Below, piece by piece: positions 18,263 through 19,582 of a stretch of 19,582 nt of DNA. Position numbers and translations under genes: made by a program. Each line of letters starts with the position of its first letter. Position 1 is the first letter of the stretch. This DNA is from Funneliformis mosseae (lineage: Eukaryota; Glomeromycota; Glomeromycetes; Glomerales; Glomeraceae): assembly GCA_910592005.1 (NCBI GenBank), contig CAJVPP010001499.1:1-19582 (forward strand), read 5' to 3'. Below the pieces are notes generated by a model, which saw nothing but the letters and a program-made list of their open reading frames with translations, was not told the DNA's origin and made no database searches.

Positions 18263-18510
18263 AAAGCAGAAGAAGAAATGAAAAGTATTATATCAGATAC
18301 AGAAGTAACAAAATAAGATTCTGGCAGAGTGTAGCCTGATGAATAAATTGCAGATATCATATAACATATTCTGTTCACTGAAGTATAGAAATTTAGAGAA
18401 ATTTTGCAATTATTGAATTGGAGCAAGAAGAAGTGACTATATAGTAAAAAGATTTTACAAACTCTTCAGAACTCAATTTTGAGATAAGTCAGATAATAAT
18501 TAAAAACATT
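18263..18510 (+). pseudogene. Coding relic with stops at former Gln/Arg codons, family unknown
   Basis: One plus-strand frame reads as protein for about 80 codons: KAEEEMKSIISDTEVTK, DSGRV, PDE, IADII, HILFTEV, KFREILQLLNWSKKK and LYSKKILQTLQNSILR. The pieces are separated only by single stop codons at 18314 (TAA), 18332 (TAG), 18344 (TAA), 18362 (TAA), 18386 (TAG), 18434 (TGA) and 18485 (TAA). Every one of these is a single C-to-T change from CAA, CAG or CGA. No frameshift is needed. The acidic, helical character could be a linker or tail of a transposase, but I cannot name it. Confidence 0.6.
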
Positions 18511-18655
18511 TAATTAATTTTTAGATTTATATTAAAAATATTTACTTTTTTAAATTGAGACATACTCAAGAAAAATCATAATTTGCCTACTATAATGCAA
18601 GCATGTAATATATAAAATACAAGACAAAATTGAAATGTATCTACCAGGTAATAAT
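18511..18655. other. Short AT-rich spacer
   Basis: No gene or repeat is seen between the coding relic and the T-rich tract. Confidence 0.4.
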
Positions 18656-18840
18656 TATAAAAAATTTTTCATTCGTTTTTATTTTTTTTAAAATGTTGTT
18701 TTTATTTCATTTTCTTAATTTCATTTTCTTATTTTATTTTATTTTCTTAATTTATTTTTTAATTTTATTTTATTCTCTTTTGTTTTATTTTTTTTATTTT
18801 CTTTTTTTAATTTCGTTTATTTTCTTTTTTTTAAAAAAAT
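18656..18840. repeat. T-rich low-complexity tract
   Basis: The plus strand is almost entirely T with scattered A and C (TTTTCTTAATTTATTTT-type). The 70-codon Phe/Leu/Ile/Tyr frame across it is a composition artefact. The tract is the mirror (on the other strand) of the A-rich tract near 6.7-7.1 kb. Confidence 0.7.
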
Positions 18841-19506
18841 GATAAATTAAATTTTTTAATTAAAATGTTATATACCATAGCGATCATAAGTATCTGATCC
18901 CTCATAATTCTTAAAGTTAATTAATAACATCTATTAAAATTCAAGTACAATACCAATATTAATCACATGTAAAATTATAAGCTTGTATAACATATAAATC
19001 AAAAATTAGATGATCAATGAATTTTGCATGTAAAATGCCGATATTTTTTAATAAATTAAACAAAATAGATTTTTTTATATAAATTTCAATAATGACTGAA
19101 ATGGAATTTCAAAAATATATCTACTTTATATCTATTGTAATAAAATTATAACATTTATTATATTTAAAAATATTATTTAAATAAAGATTTAGTAATAAAC
19201 AAAAGTTATAATATTTGTTAAAAAGTTCATATTATAGTGATTTTTTAGATTTGTGATTTGATAAATTAATTTCTTTCAGCAAAATCTAATATTAATTTTA
19301 TATATAATTTCTATAAAAGTAACCTTTTAACTTGTATCTGTGAATTTTTTAGAAAAGATAACTTAAAGTAAATTTGGTAAAAAGTTAATAAATACAAATA
19401 TTATTTAAAAATTAAAAGAAAGAATATAGTATTATTTAAATTCTCTAACTATTTGTATAATCTATCTAAAATTCTATAAAAATGTGTAATAACTCCTAAA
19501 AATTAA
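18841..19506. other. Gene-free AT-rich stretch
   Basis: No gene, RNA gene or bordered repeat is recognisable. CpG is nearly absent (I noticed one, near 18880, and one near 19039). Confidence 0.5.
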
Positions 19507-19508
19507 TA

Positions 19509-19582
19509 CAGACCCCCGCCAAAAGTCTTCGAACGCTTTTTGGCTCAATATAAAACTTAAATTTTTTAAGTTTAATTAAAAA
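19509..19582 (+). mobile_element. Probable left terminus of a Tc1/mariner-type transposon, cut by the window edge
   Basis: After a TA dinucleotide (19507-19508, the usual target-site duplication) the sequence CAGACCCCCGCCAAAAGTC and TTCGAACGC begins. This matches the general plan of Tc1/mariner terminal inverted repeats (CAG start, then a CAAAAGT-x-TTCGAAC-like core). GCCAAAA (19518) and TTTTGGC (19538) also form a short hairpin. The element would extend to the right beyond the window, so transposase and right end cannot be seen. It retains CpGs while its surroundings have almost none, suggesting recent arrival. Confidence 0.5.

Noticed and set aside
18263..18510. Alternative genetic code with TAA/TAG as glutamine (ciliate-like).
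   Set aside because: A TGA also interrupts the same frame, the transposase relics also contain frameshifts and lost catalytic residues, and the intact island genes end at ordinary TAA and TAG. C-to-T decay explains all stops.
18630..18842. Open frame of 70 codons rich in Phe, Leu, Ile and Tyr.
   Set aside because: It is the translation of a T-rich low-complexity tract, with no coding features.

Overview
The window reads as nuclear DNA of a very AT-rich eukaryote, most likely an early-diverging fungus of the Glomeromycotina (Rhizophagus-like) type. That guess rests on short GT-AG introns (69 and 94 bp), on decayed FAR1-type MULE, PIF/Harbinger and Tigger/CENP-B transposases whose wording resembles the families expanded in arbuscular mycorrhizal fungi, and on an Asn-rich, Cys-free protein typical of those genomes. 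The assignment is inference; no rRNA, tRNA or housekeeping gene fixes it.

There are two kinds of sequence. The flanks (about 1-13,250 and 17,950-19,582) are extremely AT-rich and nearly free of CpG. They hold dead transposons and repeats: a Harbinger transposase relic (2771-3845, minus), a hairpin cluster near 3.9-4.1 kb, an AT tandem array (5.5-5.7 kb), a diverged duplication (5821-6591 and 7432-8087) inside a field of short related modules, four 18-bp palindromes in a 41/33/41 arrangement (9432-9564), a 15-bp-period minisatellite (10081-10257), a FAR1-type MULE relic (about 10500-11510, minus), a Tigger/CENP-B relic (about 11650-12330, minus), a coding-like relic with seven in-frame stops (18263-18510, plus), and the apparent left end of a Tc1/mariner element running off the right edge (19509 on).

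Between them is an island (about 13.25-17.95 kb) with clearly more G+C and many CpGs. It holds an intact 150-codon open frame on the minus strand (14220-14672), an actinoporin-like (sea-anemone cytolysin fold) gene in three exons with one frameshift (16357-17013, plus), and several short coding-like segments that may be isolated exons (13640-13822, 15659-15799, 17820-17936).

No operon-like cooperation is visible. The best reading is a small gene island set in a transposon graveyard that has lost C and G by C-to-T change: the in-frame stops in the relics are mostly explicable as CAA, CAG or CGA turned into TAA, TAG or TGA, and catalytic Asp codons have become Asn (the same change read on the other strand). 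The most interesting items are the actinoporin-like gene in an apparently fungal setting, the palindrome array, and the island/graveyard boundary.
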